A DNA stretch of 64,000 nt, from assembly GCF_000327065.1 (NCBI RefSeq), contig NC_019936.1, positions 4,058,001-4,122,000 on the forward strand, in the 5' to 3' direction. This DNA comes from Stutzerimonas stutzeri RCH2. Lineage in GTDB: Bacteria > Pseudomonadota > Gammaproteobacteria > Pseudomonadales > Pseudomonadaceae. Within the stretch, counting starts at the first letter, position 1; each line of letters opens with the position of its first letter. The position numbers and the translations under genes were made by a program. Below are positions 34,576 through 44,655 of this stretch, in pieces. Under the pieces are notes generated by a model, which did not search any database, was not told the DNA's origin, and was given only the letters and a program-made list of their open reading frames with translations.

Positions 34576-35889
34576 ATGAATCGGACCACGCTGAGCCCTG
34601 CCGTGCCTGAAGGCACCCCGAACGTTTCGCTGCTTTCCCAACGCATCTTCAATCTTCCGCTGCCGCTGTTCGCCATCGCCCTGCTCGTCATGGCCGCCGC
34701 CATCGTCACCGATACCCTGCCCACCGGCATGATCGGCGCGTTGCTGGTGATGATGCTGCTGGGCGAGCTGCTCGGTTTCGCCGGCGACCGTCTACCCATC
34801 ATCAGGACCTACCTCGGCGGCGGCGCGATCATGGCGCTGTTCGGCGCCGCGTCCATGGTCTATTTCGGCTGGCTACCCGCCGCGGTGGCCGATGATGTCG
34901 CCAGTTTCATGAAGGGCGGCGGCTTTCTCGACTTCTATATCGCCGCGCTGATCACCGGCAGCATCCTCGGCATGGATGCCAAGGTGCTGGTGAAAGTCGG
35001 CTCGCGCTACGCGTTGCCGCTGCTGTGCTCGGTGCTGTTCGCCGCGCTGTTCGCCATGGCCGTGGGCGCGCTGCTCGGTTTCTCGCCGCAGGATGCGGTG
35101 GTGGTCATCGCCATGCCGATCATGGGCGGTGGCATGGGTGCCGGCGCGGTGCCGATGAGCCAGATCTACGAGCAGCTGCTCGGCCAGCCGGCCAGCTACT
35201 ACATCTCGATCCTGGTGCCGGCCCTGGCCCTGGGCAATGTCTTCGCGATCATCATCGCCGGATTGCTCAACGGCCTGGGTAATCGCTACCCGTCACTGAC
35301 CGGCAACGGCCAGATGATGCCGGGCGTGGATGTCAGCGACAAGGAAGGTCCGATCACCCTGCCCGCCCTGGGCATCGGCCTGGTTGCCGCGCTGAGCTTC
35401 TTCATTGCCGGGCAGATCCTCGGCAAGTTCGTGCCGTTGCATCCCTATGCCTTGATGATCGTGCTGGTGGCGCTGCTCAAGGTGAGCAATCTGGTGCCCG
35501 AGTCGATCAACGACGCTGCTTCCCAGTGGTTCCGCTTTGTTGCGCGCAACTGGACCTTCGCGCTGCTGTTCGGCATCGGCGTGGCCTTCACCGACCTCGG
35601 CCAGGTGCTCGACGCCATCTCGCTGACCTACGTGCTGATCGTCTTCGCCGTGGTCGCCGGCGCCGCCTTCGGCGCGGGCCTGGTAGGCCGCCTGGTCGGC
35701 TTCTACCCCATCGAATCGGCGATCACCGCCGGGCTGTGCATGGCCAACATGGGCGGCACCGGCGACGTCGCGGTGCTCTCCGCGGCGCGGCGCATGTCGC
35801 TGATGCCGTTCGCGCAGATCTCCTCGCGCCTGGGCGGCGCGCTGATCCTGCTGATCTCCAGCGTGGTGGTGCCGTTGTTCTTTACCTGA
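34576..35889 (+). CDS. 2-hydroxycarboxylate (citrate/malate) transporter, CitS family
   Basis: A 437-residue inner-membrane symporter of the 2-HCT family, which moves citrate, malate or lactate-type acids with Na+ or H+. The two reentrant-loop GG motifs are visible: PIMGGGMGAGAVPMSQIY and CMANMGGTGDVAVLSAA. The ATG at 34576 has AAGGAG nine bases upstream. It is divergent from a CitA/DcuS-type two-component system that probably senses its substrate. A bidirectional terminator follows. Confidence 0.9.
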   Translation: MNRTTLSPAVPEGTPNVSLLSQRIFNLPLPLFAIALLVMAAAIVTDTLPTGMIGALLVMMLLGELLGFAGDRLPIIRTYLGGGAIMALFGAASMVYFGWLPAAVADDVASFMKGGGFLDFYIAALITGSILGMDAKVLVKVGSRYALPLLCSVLFAALFAMAVGALLGFSPQDAVVVIAMPIMGGGMGAGAVPMSQIYEQLLGQPASYYISILVPALALGNVFAIIIAGLLNGLGNRYPSLTGNGQMMPGVDVSDKEGPITLPALGIGLVAALSFFIAGQILGKFVPLHPYALMIVLVALLKVSNLVPESINDAASQWFRFVARNWTFALLFGIGVAFTDLGQVLDAISLTYVLIVFAVVAGAAFGAGLVGRLVGFYPIESAITAGLCMANMGGTGDVAVLSAARRMSLMPFAQISSRLGGALILLISSVVVPLFFT

Positions 35890-35916
35890 CCGACGTTTTC
35901 AGTCATCCGGAAGTGA

Positions 35917-35946
35917 AAAAGCCCCGACCTTGCGGTCGGGGCTTTT
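35917..35946. terminator. Bidirectional rho-independent terminator
   Basis: Thirteen-base stem AAAAGCCCCGACC / GGTCGGGGCTTTT around TTGC, between the convergent transporter and chemoreceptor genes. Confidence 0.92.
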
Positions 35947-35964
35947 CGTTTGGCTGCGGCGCCA

Positions 35965-37602
35965 TCAGCCGCGGAAGTAATTCACCCGCCGGTTCAGCTC
36001 CTGCGCCAGGGTGGTCAGATCCTGACTGGAGGCTGCGACCTGATTCGATGCCGCCGAGCTGGTCACCGTCGAGTCGTGAATGCGCGTTACGCTCTGGTTG
36101 ACCTCCTCGGCCACCGCGCTCTGCTCCTCCGAAGCGGTCGCAATCTGTGCATTCATCTCGTTGATCGCGCCTACTTCCTGACGAATCTTGGCCAGGGCGT
36201 TCTCTGCCTGCAGGGTCTGTTCCACGGTCTGCTGTGCCAGCTGCTTGCTCGATTGCATTACCTCCACCGCCCTGCCGGCGCCCGCCTGCAGCGAGGCGAT
36301 CATCTCGCTGATCTCGCTGGACGACTGCTGCGTGCGGTTGGCCAGCGAGCGCACCTCGTCGGCCACCACCGCGAAGCCACGACCATGGTCGCCGGCGCGC
36401 GCCGCCTCGATGGCTGCGTTGAGCGCCAGCAGGTTGGTCTGTTCGGCGATGGCAGTAATCACCTGCAGAATCTTCTCGATATCCCCGCTCTGTGCCGAGA
36501 CCTGATTGACGGTATCGGTGGCGCTTTCCAGCACCTTGGCCAGGTTGTGGATCGACACGGCCGTCTCACCGACGATGCGGGTGCCGGTCTCGACCTGCTC
36601 GTCGGCGCTTTTCGCTGCAGTCGCGGCATTGGCGGCGAAACTGGCTACCTCGCTCACGGTGGCAGCCATCTGGTTGATCGCCGTAGCCACCTGCTCGGCC
36701 TCGGCCGACTGCCGCTGAATCTGCTGATTGCTGCTCGCCGAGGAGGTCAGCAACTCGCTCGATGCCGTGCCGACGCCATCGGCTGCGGTGCGCACCTCGG
36801 CGATGATCGAGGTGAGCCGGCTGGCCATCTTCGCCGTCGCCCCCATGACGCTATCCGGGTATGGCGTGACGATCCGCTGTCCCAGGTCGCCGTTGGCCAG
36901 ATTGCCGATCACCCGCGCCACCTCGTCGGGCTCGGCCCCGAGGGTCGAACGCAGCTTGCGGATGATCACCACCGCGATCGCCACACCCAGCAGCACCGCC
37001 ACGCCGGTCACCGCGACGATGAGCGCGAGGAAGCCGCTGGCGGTCTCGCGGACCACGGTCACGTCCTGATTGATGCTCGATTCCTGGTGATCGATGAACG
37101 CGTTGATCAGCCGCAGCCATTCGCTATAGGCCCCGGCGACGTTTTCCAGGAGAAATTCGTAGGCGCGATCCGACCCCTCGTTGAAGCGCAACTCGACCAC
37201 CTGGCGGGTCAACGCGTTGGTCTTCGCCTCGATGGTTTCGATCTGCCCCATCAGTTGCCGCTCGAGGGCATCGGCAGAGGGCTGTGCGAGCATCGACTTC
37301 ATCGGTACGGCGGACTCGGCATACAGCTGCGCCAATCGTTCGATTTCCGCCACCTGCTGCCGGGCGAACGCGGGATCGGCCGCACTGACCGCGTCCCGCA
37401 CGGCAATCGCGCGGTCATGCACGCTGCCGCGGAAGTTGATCGCATAGCGCTGCTTCAGGCCGGCCTGCGAGCTGATCTGGCTCATGCTGCGGTCGATGAT
37501 GTCGACTTTGAGCGCACTGACCACGGCGACCGCCACCATCAGCCCCAGGATCACCAGAAACCCCAGGCCCAGGCGCATGGATACCGACATCTGCTTGTTC
37601 AT
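35965..37602 (-). CDS. Methyl-accepting chemotaxis protein
   Basis: A 545-residue chemoreceptor. TM1 is about 10-32, a periplasmic four-helix-bundle-type sensor of about 160 residues follows, TM2 is about 190-212, then HAMP. The signalling tip carries the invariant [18 protein letters not shown]. It ends RRVNYFRG and lacks the CheR-binding pentapeptide. Its ligand cannot be read. The neighbouring 2-HCT transporter makes organic acids a guess. Confidence 0.92.
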   Translation of the reverse strand: MNKQMSVSMRLGLGFLVILGLMVAVAVVSALKVDIIDRSMSQISSQAGLKQRYAINFRGSVHDRAIAVRDAVSAADPAFARQQVAEIERLAQLYAESAVPMKSMLAQPSADALERQLMGQIETIEAKTNALTRQVVELRFNEGSDRAYEFLLENVAGAYSEWLRLINAFIDHQESSINQDVTVVRETASGFLALIVAVTGVAVLLGVAIAVVIIRKLRSTLGAEPDEVARVIGNLANGDLGQRIVTPYPDSVMGATAKMASRLTSIIAEVRTAADGVGTASSELLTSSASSNQQIQRQSAEAEQVATAINQMAATVSEVASFAANAATAAKSADEQVETGTRIVGETAVSIHNLAKVLESATDTVNQVSAQSGDIEKILQVITAIAEQTNLLALNAAIEAARAGDHGRGFAVVADEVRSLANRTQQSSSEISEMIASLQAGAGRAVEVMQSSKQLAQQTVEQTLQAENALAKIRQEVGAINEMNAQIATASEEQSAVAEEVNQSVTRIHDSTVTSSAASNQVAASSQDLTTLAQELNRRVNYFRG

Positions 37603-37678
37603 CGAACACTCCTCTAGCCAGACTGCGAGGCAGCCATTCAGTCAGTCGTTGATGCTCCGAGCGATACTCGCAGCGGGA

Positions 37679-37724
37679 AAACTTGTACAACATAATGTCA
37701 TCTTGACATTACTTGTACAAGTTT
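37679..37724. promoter_or_regulatory. 46-bp imperfect palindrome with two TTGTACAA boxes
   Basis: AAACTTGTACAA and TAATGTCA are mirrored by TGACATTA and TTGTACAAGTTT around TCT, with a one-base asymmetry. It lies about 80 bases upstream of the chemoreceptor start. A third TTGTACAA sits 100 bases further away. Probable operator; the protein that binds it is unknown. Confidence 0.65.
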
Positions 37725-37912
37725 GATCGACGGACTATCGGCCGCAAGCGGCTGAATATGGCTGATTCGGTGTTCGCGCTGAGATATCGCAGTCTCAAGG
37801 ACGGGGGCTTGCAGAGCTTTTGTACAACTTTTCGGACTCGACTGCCGACCGGTTGTAACAACCGTGCCAATCGGCACACCGGAGCAACTCGGCCCGGCAA
37901 TCGCCAGACAGC

Positions 37913-37936
37913 AAAAAGGCGCCCGAAGGCGCCTTT
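37913..37936 (-). terminator. Rho-independent terminator of typA
   Basis: Nine-base stem AAAGGCGCC / GGCGCCTTT with a four-base loop, followed on the minus strand by a run of T. Confidence 0.88.
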
Positions 37937-37956
37937 CTGTTGTCTCGCAACGGGTG

Positions 37957-39777
37957 TCAGACCTTGCTGCGCTCGAAGCGCTTGCGGTCGTTCTCGTTGA
38001 GATACTTCTTGCGCAGGCGGATCGACTTCGGCGTCACTTCAACCAGCTCGTCGTCGGCGATGAATTCCAGCGCCTGCTCGAGGGTGAACTTGATCGGCGG
38101 AACCAGGGCGATGACTTCGTCCTTGCCGGAAGCGCGCATGTTGTCGAGCTTCTTGCCCTTGGTGGGGTTGAGCACCAGGTCGTTGTCACGGCTGTTGATG
38201 CCGCACAGCTGGCCTTCGTAGATCTCGTCGCCCGGCGCCAGGAACAGCTTGCCGCGCGCCTGCAGGGTTTCCAGCGAGTAGGTCAGCGCGGTACCGGTGG
38301 CCATCGAGACCAGCACGCCGTTCTGGCGGTTGGTCACTTCACCGGCCTTGATCGCGCCGTAGTGGCTGAAGGTCGAGGTCAGGATGCCCGAGCCCGAAGT
38401 CAGGGTCAGGAAGTTGTTACGGAAGCCGATCAGGCCACGCGCCGGGATGGTGTATTCCAGGCGCACACGGCCCTTGCCATCCGGAACCATGTTGCTCAGG
38501 TCGCCCTTGCGCAGACCCATCTGCTCCATTACCGGACCCTGATGCTGCTCTTCGATGTCGATGGTGACGTTCTCGTACGGTTCCTGCTTCTCGCCGGCCT
38601 CGTTCTCGATGATCACCACTTCCGGACGGCCAACGGCCAGCTCGAAGCCTTCACGACGCATGGTTTCGATCAGCACCGACAGGTGCAGCTCGCCACGGCC
38701 GGAAACCTTGAACTTCTCAGGGCTGTCGCCCGGCTCGACGCGCAGGGCGACGTTGTGCAGCAGCTCCTTCTCCAGACGGTCCTTGATGTTGCGGCTGGTG
38801 ACGAACTTGCCTTCCTTGCCGGCGAACGGCGAGTCGTTGACCTGGAAGGTCATGCTCACGGTCGGCTGGTCGACGGTCAGCGGCGGCAGGGCCTCGACGT
38901 TGTTCTGGTCGCACAGGGTGTCGGAGATGTACAGCTCGTCCATGCCAGACACGCAGACGATGTCGCCCGCTTCGGCTTCCTGCACTTCAACGCGCTGCAG
39001 ACCGGAGTGACCCATGATCTTCAGGATGCGGCCGTTGCGCTTCTTGCCATCGGCACCGATAGCGGTGACCGGGCTGTTGGCCTTGATGGTGCCGCGGGCG
39101 ATGCGGCCGATGCCGATCACGCCGAGGAAACTGTTGTAGTCCAGCTGCGAGATCTGCATCTGGAAAGGACCGTCGAGGTCGACTTTCGGCGACGGAACGT
39201 GGTCGATGATGGCCTGGAACAGGGCATCCATGTTGTCGTCCATCTTCTCGTGGTCCATGCCGGCGATGCCGTTCAGGGCGCTGGCGTAGACGATCGGGAA
39301 GTCCAACTGCTCGTCGGTGGCGCCGAGGTTGTCGAACAGGTCGAAGATCTGGTCGATAACCCAGTCAGGACGCGCGCCCGGACGGTCGATCTTGTTCACC
39401 ACGACGATCGGACGCAGGCCGGCCTTGAAGGCCTTCTGAGTCACGAAGCGGGTCTGCGGCATCGGGCCATCCTGGGCGTCGACCACCAGCAGTACGGAGT
39501 CGACCATGCTCATGACGCGCTCGACTTCACCGCCGAAGTCAGCGTGGCCGGGGGTGTCGACGATGTTGATGTTGTAGCCATTCCACTTCAGCGCGGTGTT
39601 CTTCGCCAGGATGGTGATGCCGCGTTCCTTTTCCTGGTCGTTGGAGTCCATCACGCGCTCGTTTTCCAGCTCCTTGCGGTCCAGGGTGCCGGACAGACGC
39701 AGCAGCTTGTCGACGAGGGTGGTCTTGCCATGGTCAACGTGGGCGATGATGGCGATGTTGCGTAGATTCTCGATCAC
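37957..39777 (-). CDS. typA: Ribosome-associated GTPase TypA/BipA
   Basis: A 606-residue translational GTPase that acts in ribosome assembly and stress adaptation. G-domain motifs: [13 protein letters not shown] (P-loop), ERGITI (switch 1), [16 protein letters not shown]. The C-terminal BipA-specific domain follows. The GTG at 39777 is the start because [20 protein letters not shown] is the conserved N-terminus of the family; the longer upstream frame is spurious. The gene is followed by a good terminator. Confidence 0.97.
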   Translation of the reverse strand: MIENLRNIAIIAHVDHGKTTLVDKLLRLSGTLDRKELENERVMDSNDQEKERGITILAKNTALKWNGYNINIVDTPGHADFGGEVERVMSMVDSVLLVVDAQDGPMPQTRFVTQKAFKAGLRPIVVVNKIDRPGARPDWVIDQIFDLFDNLGATDEQLDFPIVYASALNGIAGMDHEKMDDNMDALFQAIIDHVPSPKVDLDGPFQMQISQLDYNSFLGVIGIGRIARGTIKANSPVTAIGADGKKRNGRILKIMGHSGLQRVEVQEAEAGDIVCVSGMDELYISDTLCDQNNVEALPPLTVDQPTVSMTFQVNDSPFAGKEGKFVTSRNIKDRLEKELLHNVALRVEPGDSPEKFKVSGRGELHLSVLIETMRREGFELAVGRPEVVIIENEAGEKQEPYENVTIDIEEQHQGPVMEQMGLRKGDLSNMVPDGKGRVRLEYTIPARGLIGFRNNFLTLTSGSGILTSTFSHYGAIKAGEVTNRQNGVLVSMATGTALTYSLETLQARGKLFLAPGDEIYEGQLCGINSRDNDLVLNPTKGKKLDNMRASGKDEVIALVPPIKFTLEQALEFIADDELVEVTPKSIRLRKKYLNENDRKRFERSKV

Positions 39778-39944
39778 TGATTCTTTTCTCTGTAGATAGC
39801 TTCGAGCTGAGGCTGGAAGCTGGAAGTAGTCCGGACGAAGACAGTCTGTCCGAGGGTTGTATGGCCTGGCCTTGCGATCAGTGCCGGTCGGGAGGGCGGT
39901 GGCGGATGCTGCCGCCAAGCAGCCCCGGCTGTTTCACCGATGAG

Positions 39945-41399
39945 TCAGGCCGGACGATAGACGCGTACATTGACATGCCCCTCGCTCAGCAGATGGTGAG
40001 CATGCAGGCGGCTCATGACACCTTTGTCGCAATACAGCAGGTACTGGCGGTTTTCATCCAGTTCCTTGAAGCGGTTGTTCAGCGCATAGAACGGCAGCGT
40101 CTGTACTTCGATGCCAGCCAGTTCGAGCGGTTCGTCCTCGGCGGCATCGGGGTGACGAATGTCGATGATCACCTGGCCGGCGCTCGGCTCGACGACTTCT
40201 TCGACCTGCAGATCCTGGCCCAGCTCGTCGATCACGCGGTCGATGGCGACCTGGCGGGCGTTGGCCAGGGCGCGTTCGAGAATCGCCATGTCGAACTGCT
40301 TTTCTTCGTGTTCGATGCGGTAGCGCTTGGCCTTGGTGGTCGGGTTCACCGAAATCACGCCGCAGTACTCGGGCATGTTCTTGGCGAACTCGGCGGTGCC
40401 GATCTCGAAGGCGGTGTCGATGATGTCCTGCTTGTGGCTGGCGATCAGCGGGCGCAGCACCAGCATGTCGGTGGCCGAATCGATTACCGAGAGGTTCGGC
40501 AGCGTCTGGCTGGAGACCTGGGAGATCGCCTCGCCGGTGACCAGCGCATCGATGTGCAGGCGCTCGGCGATCTGCGTGGACACGCGCAGCATCATGCGCT
40601 TGAGGACCACGCCCATCTGGCTGTTGTCGACCTTCTGCAGGATCTCGCCGACCACTTCCTCGAACGGCACGCTGATGAACAGCACGCGGTGCGAGCTGCC
40701 GTATTTCTTCCACAGATAATGCGCCACTTCCATCACGCCCAGCTCGTGGGCACGGCCGCCGAGGTTGAAGAAGCAGAAATGCGTCATCAGCCCGCGGCGC
40801 ATCATCTGATAGGCGGCGACGGTGGAATCGAAGCCGCCGGACATCAGCACCAGGGTCTGTTCCAGCGCGCCCAGCGGGTAGCCGCCGATGCCGTCATGCT
40901 GCTCGTGCACGACGAACAGGCGCTGGTCGCGGATCTCCATGCGCACTTCGACTTCCGGTTTTTTCAGCGAAATCCCGGCGGCGGCGCACTGCTGGCGCAG
41001 CTGGCTGCCAACGTGGCGCTCGACGTCCATGGAGCTGAACGGATGCTTGCCGGCACGCTTGCAGCGCACGGCGAAGATCTTGCCCGGCAGGCGCTCGGCG
41101 TAGTGCGCCTTGCATCTGGCGACAATGTCGTCGAGATCGCCCAGCGGGTACTCGTGCACTTCCAGGCAGTGCGCGATACCGGGCGTGCAGCGCAGGCGCT
41201 CGATCATCTCGCGCAGCAGCTTGGGTTCGCTGAGCGCGGTTTCCACTTCGATGTTGTCCCACACGCCCTCGACCCGCAGGTCGGGATCGAGCTCGCGCAG
41301 CACGGTACGGATATTCTTCGCCAACTGACGAATGAAGCCCTTGCGCACCGGCGGACTCTTGATGGTGATTTCGGGGAAAACCTTGACGATCAGCTTCAT
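39945..41399 (-). CDS. thiI: tRNA 4-thiouridine synthase ThiI
   Basis: A 484-residue enzyme that makes s4U8 in tRNA and supplies sulfur for thiamine. An N-terminal ferredoxin-like and THUMP region is followed by the PP-loop motif SGGFDST and the conserved Cys of [11 protein letters not shown]-terminal rhodanese domain carries catalytic Cys457 ([10 protein letters not shown]). This is the long, rhodanese-containing form. It is divergent from glnA. Confidence 0.96.
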   Translation of the reverse strand: MKLIVKVFPEITIKSPPVRKGFIRQLAKNIRTVLRELDPDLRVEGVWDNIEVETALSEPKLLREMIERLRCTPGIAHCLEVHEYPLGDLDDIVARCKAHYAERLPGKIFAVRCKRAGKHPFSSMDVERHVGSQLRQQCAAAGISLKKPEVEVRMEIRDQRLFVVHEQHDGIGGYPLGALEQTLVLMSGGFDSTVAAYQMMRRGLMTHFCFFNLGGRAHELGVMEVAHYLWKKYGSSHRVLFISVPFEEVVGEILQKVDNSQMGVVLKRMMLRVSTQIAERLHIDALVTGEAISQVSSQTLPNLSVIDSATDMLVLRPLIASHKQDIIDTAFEIGTAEFAKNMPEYCGVISVNPTTKAKRYRIEHEEKQFDMAILERALANARQVAIDRVIDELGQDLQVEEVVEPSAGQVIIDIRHPDAAEDEPLELAGIEVQTLPFYALNNRFKELDENRQYLLYCDKGVMSRLHAHHLLSEGHVNVRVYRPA

Positions 41400-41485
41400 G
41401 GAAACAGCGCGGCGCCGACGTGGCAGGAAAAGAGGGGCGCGGAGTATAGCGGAAACTGCTCAACATTTAACCGCTTTATTCAAAT

Positions 41486-41532
41486 GCACCAGGACGCACC
41501 AAAACAAGGCGAAAAATCCTCAGCGCGCACCA
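41486..41532 (+). promoter_or_regulatory. GCACCA half-site cluster, candidate NtrC enhancer
   Basis: GCACCA occurs at 41486, 41496 and 41527, spaced by 10 and 31 bases, that is, on one face of the helix, about 100-140 bases upstream of the sigma54 promoter. Each equals half of the NtrC dyad, but no full dyad is present. Confidence 0.5.
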
Positions 41533-41626
41533 ACAAAGAGCATCATTTGTCCAGGATAGCTACGCTTTAGCCCGCAAAAACGCGGCGGCAGCGTCACTAC
41601 AGGCCTGCGGTACCAATACGGAGCAC

Positions 41627-41642
41627 TGGCATGCAATTTGCT
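41627..41642 (+). promoter_or_regulatory. Sigma54 promoter of glnA
   Basis: TGGCATGCAATTTGCT fits the -24/-12 consensus with exact GG-N10-GC spacing. It is about 95 bases upstream of the glnA start. NtrC-activated glnA promoters of this kind are well known in enterics and pseudomonads. Confidence 0.88.
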
Positions 41643-41737
41643 CCCTTGTGAGGCAGGTCGCCTTGGCGGAACATCGCCGCCCGGCTTCACCCTGATTCGG
41701 AAGCTCACTGTCATGCTTCCACCACTTGGAGAACACC

Positions 41738-43144
41738 ATGTCGAAGTCGCTTCAACTGATCAAAGATTACGATGTGAAGTGGATTGATCTGCGCTTCACC
41801 GATACCAAAGGCAAGCAGCACCACGTCACCGTTCCGGCTCGTGATGCCCAGGATGAAGACTTCTTCGAGCACGGCAAGATGTTCGACGGTTCTTCCATCC
41901 ATGGCTGGAAAGGCATCGAAGCCTCCGACATGATCCTGATGCCGGTCGACGAAACCGCCGTGCTCGATCCGTTCACCGAAGAGCCGACCCTGATTCTGGT
42001 CTGCGACATCGTCGAGCCGAGCACCATGCAGGGCTACGACCGCGACCCTCGCTCCATCGCCAAGCGCGCCGAGGAGTTCCTCAAGACCACCGGCATCGGC
42101 GACACCGTATTCGTCGGCCCGGAGCCGGAGTTCTTCATCTTCGACCAGGTCAAGTTCAAGTCGGACATCTCCGGCTCGATGTTCAAGATCTACTCCGAGC
42201 AAGGCTCCTGGATGACCGACCAGGACGTCGAAGGCGGCAACAAGGGCCATCGCCCGGCTGTCAAGGGCGGTTACTTCCCGGTTCCGCCGTGCGACCACGA
42301 CCACGAAATCCGTACTGCCATGTGCAACGCCATGGAAGACATGGGTCTGGTCGTCGAAGTGCACCACCACGAAGTGGCTACCGCCGGTCAGAACGAGATC
42401 GGTGTGAAGTTCAACACCCTGGTCGCCAAGGCTGACGAAGTTCAGACCCTGAAGTACTGCGTGCACAACGTCGCCGACGCCTATGGCAAGACCGCGACCT
42501 TCATGCCGAAGCCGCTGTATGGCGACAACGGTTCGGGTATGCACGTACACATGTCCATCTCCAAGGATGGCAAGAACACCTTCGCTGGCGAAGGCTATGC
42601 CGGCCTGTCCGAAACCGCCCTGTACTTCATCGGCGGCATCATCAAGCACGGCAAGGCCCTGAACGGCTTCACCAACCCGGCAACCAACTCCTACAAGCGT
42701 CTGGTCCCGGGCTTCGAAGCACCGGTCATGCTGGCCTACTCGGCCCGCAACCGTTCCGCCTCGATCCGTATTCCGTACGTTTCCAGCCCGAAAGCCCGTC
42801 GTATCGAAGCGCGCTTCCCGGACCCGGCTGCCAACCCGTACCTGTGCTTCGCTGCACTGCTGATGGCTGGCCTGGACGGTATCCAGAACAAGATCCACCC
42901 TGGCGATGCGGCCGACAAGAACCTGTACGATCTGCCGCCGGAAGAAGGCAAGCTGATCCCGCAGGTGTGCGGCAGCCTGAAGGAAGCCCTGGAAGAGCTG
43001 GACAAGGGCCGCGCGTTCCTGACCAAGGGCGGCGTGTTCTCCGACGAGTTCATCGATGCCTACATCGAGCTGAAGTCCGAGGAAGAGATCAAGGTGCGCA
43101 CCTTCGTGCACCCGCTGGAATACGACCTGTACTACAGCGTCTGA
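41738..43144 (+). CDS. glnA: Glutamine synthetase, type I
   Basis: A 468-residue enzyme that makes glutamine from glutamate, ammonia and ATP; the central step of ammonia assimilation. Visible landmarks: [12 protein letters not shown], the metal-binding EPEFFIFD, the [12 protein letters not shown] region, and NRSASIRIP. The adenylylation site is Tyr397 in NLYDLPPEE, so it is controlled by GlnE. Transcription is expected from the sigma54 promoter upstream, with NtrC encoded 2.5 kb downstream. It ends at a strong terminator. Confidence 0.98.
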   Translation: MSKSLQLIKDYDVKWIDLRFTDTKGKQHHVTVPARDAQDEDFFEHGKMFDGSSIHGWKGIEASDMILMPVDETAVLDPFTEEPTLILVCDIVEPSTMQGYDRDPRSIAKRAEEFLKTTGIGDTVFVGPEPEFFIFDQVKFKSDISGSMFKIYSEQGSWMTDQDVEGGNKGHRPAVKGGYFPVPPCDHDHEIRTAMCNAMEDMGLVVEVHHHEVATAGQNEIGVKFNTLVAKADEVQTLKYCVHNVADAYGKTATFMPKPLYGDNGSGMHVHMSISKDGKNTFAGEGYAGLSETALYFIGGIIKHGKALNGFTNPATNSYKRLVPGFEAPVMLAYSARNRSASIRIPYVSSPKARRIEARFPDPAANPYLCFAALLMAGLDGIQNKIHPGDAADKNLYDLPPEEGKLIPQVCGSLKEALEELDKGRAFLTKGGVFSDEFIDAYIELKSEEEIKVRTFVHPLEYDLYYSV

Positions 43145-43161
43145 TCCAGCTCGCGTGACAG

Positions 43162-43190
43162 GAAGGCCACCCTCGGGTGGCCTTCTTCGT
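43162..43190 (+). terminator. Rho-independent terminator of glnA
   Basis: Eleven-base stem GAAGGCCACCC / GGGTGGCCTTC followed by TTCGTTT. Confidence 0.88.
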
Positions 43191-43305
43191 TTCTACTCCA
43201 TGCCGACCCGCGCAGCTTGTACCGCCTCGCAAATCACACCGATGGTGCTTGCCTGCAGGCCGGCGCGGTGCAAGGCTTCCGCAGTCCAACTCCGCGGAGT
43301 CTCCC

Positions 43306-43860
43306 ATGCGTAGCGCACTGCTCAGCCTGCTATTGATCATCAGCCTCCCGGCGCTCGCCGAGATCTACAAGTACACCGACGCACAAGGCAACACGGTATT
43401 CACCAACCAGCCGCCGGAAGGCGTGCAGGCCGATACGGTAGACCTGCCGCCGGCCAACACGGTGAACATCCGCACGCCTGAGCCGCCACCACCGCTGCCG
43501 GACCGTCAGCAGAACCAGCAGACGCCCTACCAGACCCTGATGCTGAGCGGCATTCCGGATGCCGAGGCGCTGCGCGCCAACAACGGCACCTTCGTCGTCA
43601 GCGCGGTACTGGAACCTTCGCTGCAACCCGGCCATACCCTGCGCTTCCTGCTCGATGGCATTCCTCAGGCCGCGCCCAGCCCGGCGACCTCGCTGCAACT
43701 GAACAACGTCGAACGCGGCGACCACCGCCTGCAGGTCGAGGTGCTCGCCGGCCAGCGCGTGATCCAGCGCAGCGAGGCGGTGCCCTTCACTGTGCAGCGC
43801 GTGAACACTTCGAGCCCCGCGCTGCGTCCGCCACCACCCAAGCCGAAGCCGGCTTCTTGA
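43306..43860 (+). CDS. Exported DUF4124 protein (first of a tandem pair)
   Basis: A 184-residue exported protein. The signal peptide ends at PALAEI. The DUF4124 core is IYKYTDAQGNTVFTNQPPEG. A Pro-rich linker follows, then a beta-rich domain (HTLRFLLDGIPQAA) and a Pro/Lys tail. GGAG lies eight bases before the ATG. The next gene is a paralogue in the same order, so the pair arose by tandem duplication. Function unknown. Its place between glnA and ntrB is typical of Pseudomonas. Confidence 0.85.
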   Translation: MRSALLSLLLIISLPALAEIYKYTDAQGNTVFTNQPPEGVQADTVDLPPANTVNIRTPEPPPPLPDRQQNQQTPYQTLMLSGIPDAEALRANNGTFVVSAVLEPSLQPGHTLRFLLDGIPQAAPSPATSLQLNNVERGDHRLQVEVLAGQRVIQRSEAVPFTVQRVNTSSPALRPPPPKPKPAS

Positions 43861-44486
43861 GCATCGTTCGCCAAGCGGCGGCCATCCTGCTGCTGGCCAC
43901 CGCCCTGCCAGCCCTTGGCGGCATCTATTCCTATATAGATGCCGAGGGCAACCGGGTCTTCACCGACCGCCCCACCGGACAGGTGGTGGAGGAAGTCCAG
44001 CTGAATCCCTCCAACAGCATGGCGGCGCAGCCGACACCCGCCCCGCGCGCGGTCCAACCACCGAAGCAGCAGGCAGCCGCCGTCCATTATCAGCTGCAGA
44101 TCCTCAGCCCGGCGGCAGACGAGACGATCCGCAACAACGCCGGCACGGTGAGCGTTACTGTGCAGGCGGAGCCCGCATTGCAAGCCGGCCATGCCTATCA
44201 GGTCCTGCTCGACGGGCAGCCTTTCGGCGCGCCCGGTGAAGAGACGAGCTTCGAGCTCAGCAATGTCGATCGCGGTACCCACCAACTGGCAGTCGCGGTG
44301 GTGGATGAAGCGGAACGCGTCCTGCAACGCACCGAGAACCAGCCCTTTCATCTGATTCGCACCTCCCTGGCTCAGCGACGGATGGTCAATCCGTGCAAAA
44401 AAGGTGATTACGGTGTGCGCCCGGAATGCCCGCTGAAGGACAAGCCGGTAGAAAAACGCGACATTCCGTTCGTGCCCTTTCTATGA
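43857..44486 (+). CDS. Exported DUF4124 protein (second of the pair)
   Basis: A 209-residue paralogue of the preceding protein. The signal peptide ends near LPALGG, the DUF4124 core is IYSYIDAEGNRVFTDRPTG, and the shared C-terminal domain is HAYQVLLDGQPFGAPGEET. It starts at a TTG that overlaps the previous stop (TTGA), so it is translated by coupling. It carries an extra Cys-containing C-terminal tail (NPCKKGDYGVRPECP) absent from its partner. Confidence 0.83.
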   Translation: MSIVRQAAAILLLATALPALGGIYSYIDAEGNRVFTDRPTGQVVEEVQLNPSNSMAAQPTPAPRAVQPPKQQAAAVHYQLQILSPAADETIRNNAGTVSVTVQAEPALQAGHAYQVLLDGQPFGAPGEETSFELSNVDRGTHQLAVAVVDEAERVLQRTENQPFHLIRTSLAQRRMVNPCKKGDYGVRPECPLKDKPVEKRDIPFVPFL

Positions 44487-44494
44487 TCACTGGA

Positions 44495-44511
44495 TGCACC
44501 TGTTTGGTGCG
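44495..44511 (+). promoter_or_regulatory. NtrC-type dyad upstream of ntrB
   Basis: TGCACCTGTTTGGTGCG is TGCACC-N5-GGTGCG, an almost exact NtrC site, about 145 bases before ntrB. It could serve as an operator for self-repression or as an enhancer. Confidence 0.72.
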
Positions 44512-44606
44512 CCCAGCAGATGAACTGATTGCTCATCACCAATTTGGGTCACCGGACAGCCCGTAGGGCTGCAGCATCACGCCAATCCGCGCCGCAATGG
44601 CGCGTT

Positions 44607-44622
44607 TGGTTTGGTTCTTGCA
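44607..44622 (+). promoter_or_regulatory. Weak sigma54-like promoter of ntrB
   Basis: TGGTTTGGTTCTTGCA has a perfect -12 box (TTGCA) and correct GG-N10-GC spacing, but the -24 box (TGGTTT) is poor. It is 34 bases before the ntrB start. Confidence 0.4.
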
Positions 44623-44655
44623 TTTCCTGCCAGAACTTCCGGACGCAGACCTGCC

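Larger units (their letters stand above)
37603..37956. other. Gene-free region upstream of the chemoreceptor gene
   Basis: About 350 bases between two minus-strand genes. It holds the large palindrome at 37679-37724, a third TTGTACAA at 37820-37827 and the typA terminator at 37913-37936. I see no coding frame. Confidence 0.7.
41400..41737 (+). promoter_or_regulatory. glnA control region
   Basis: About 340 non-coding bases between thiI and glnA. It contains the half-sites and sigma54 promoter listed separately. The glnA ribosome site is TTGGAGAACACC before ATG. Confidence 0.75.

Noticed and set aside
37864..39765. A 633-codon open frame opposite typA
   Set aside because: TypA is unmistakable on the minus strand; the plus frame is its shadow.
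39777..39918. 47-codon N-terminal extension of typA
   Set aside because: The conserved TypA N-terminus begins at the GTG at 39777; upstream residues are unlike any homologue I know.
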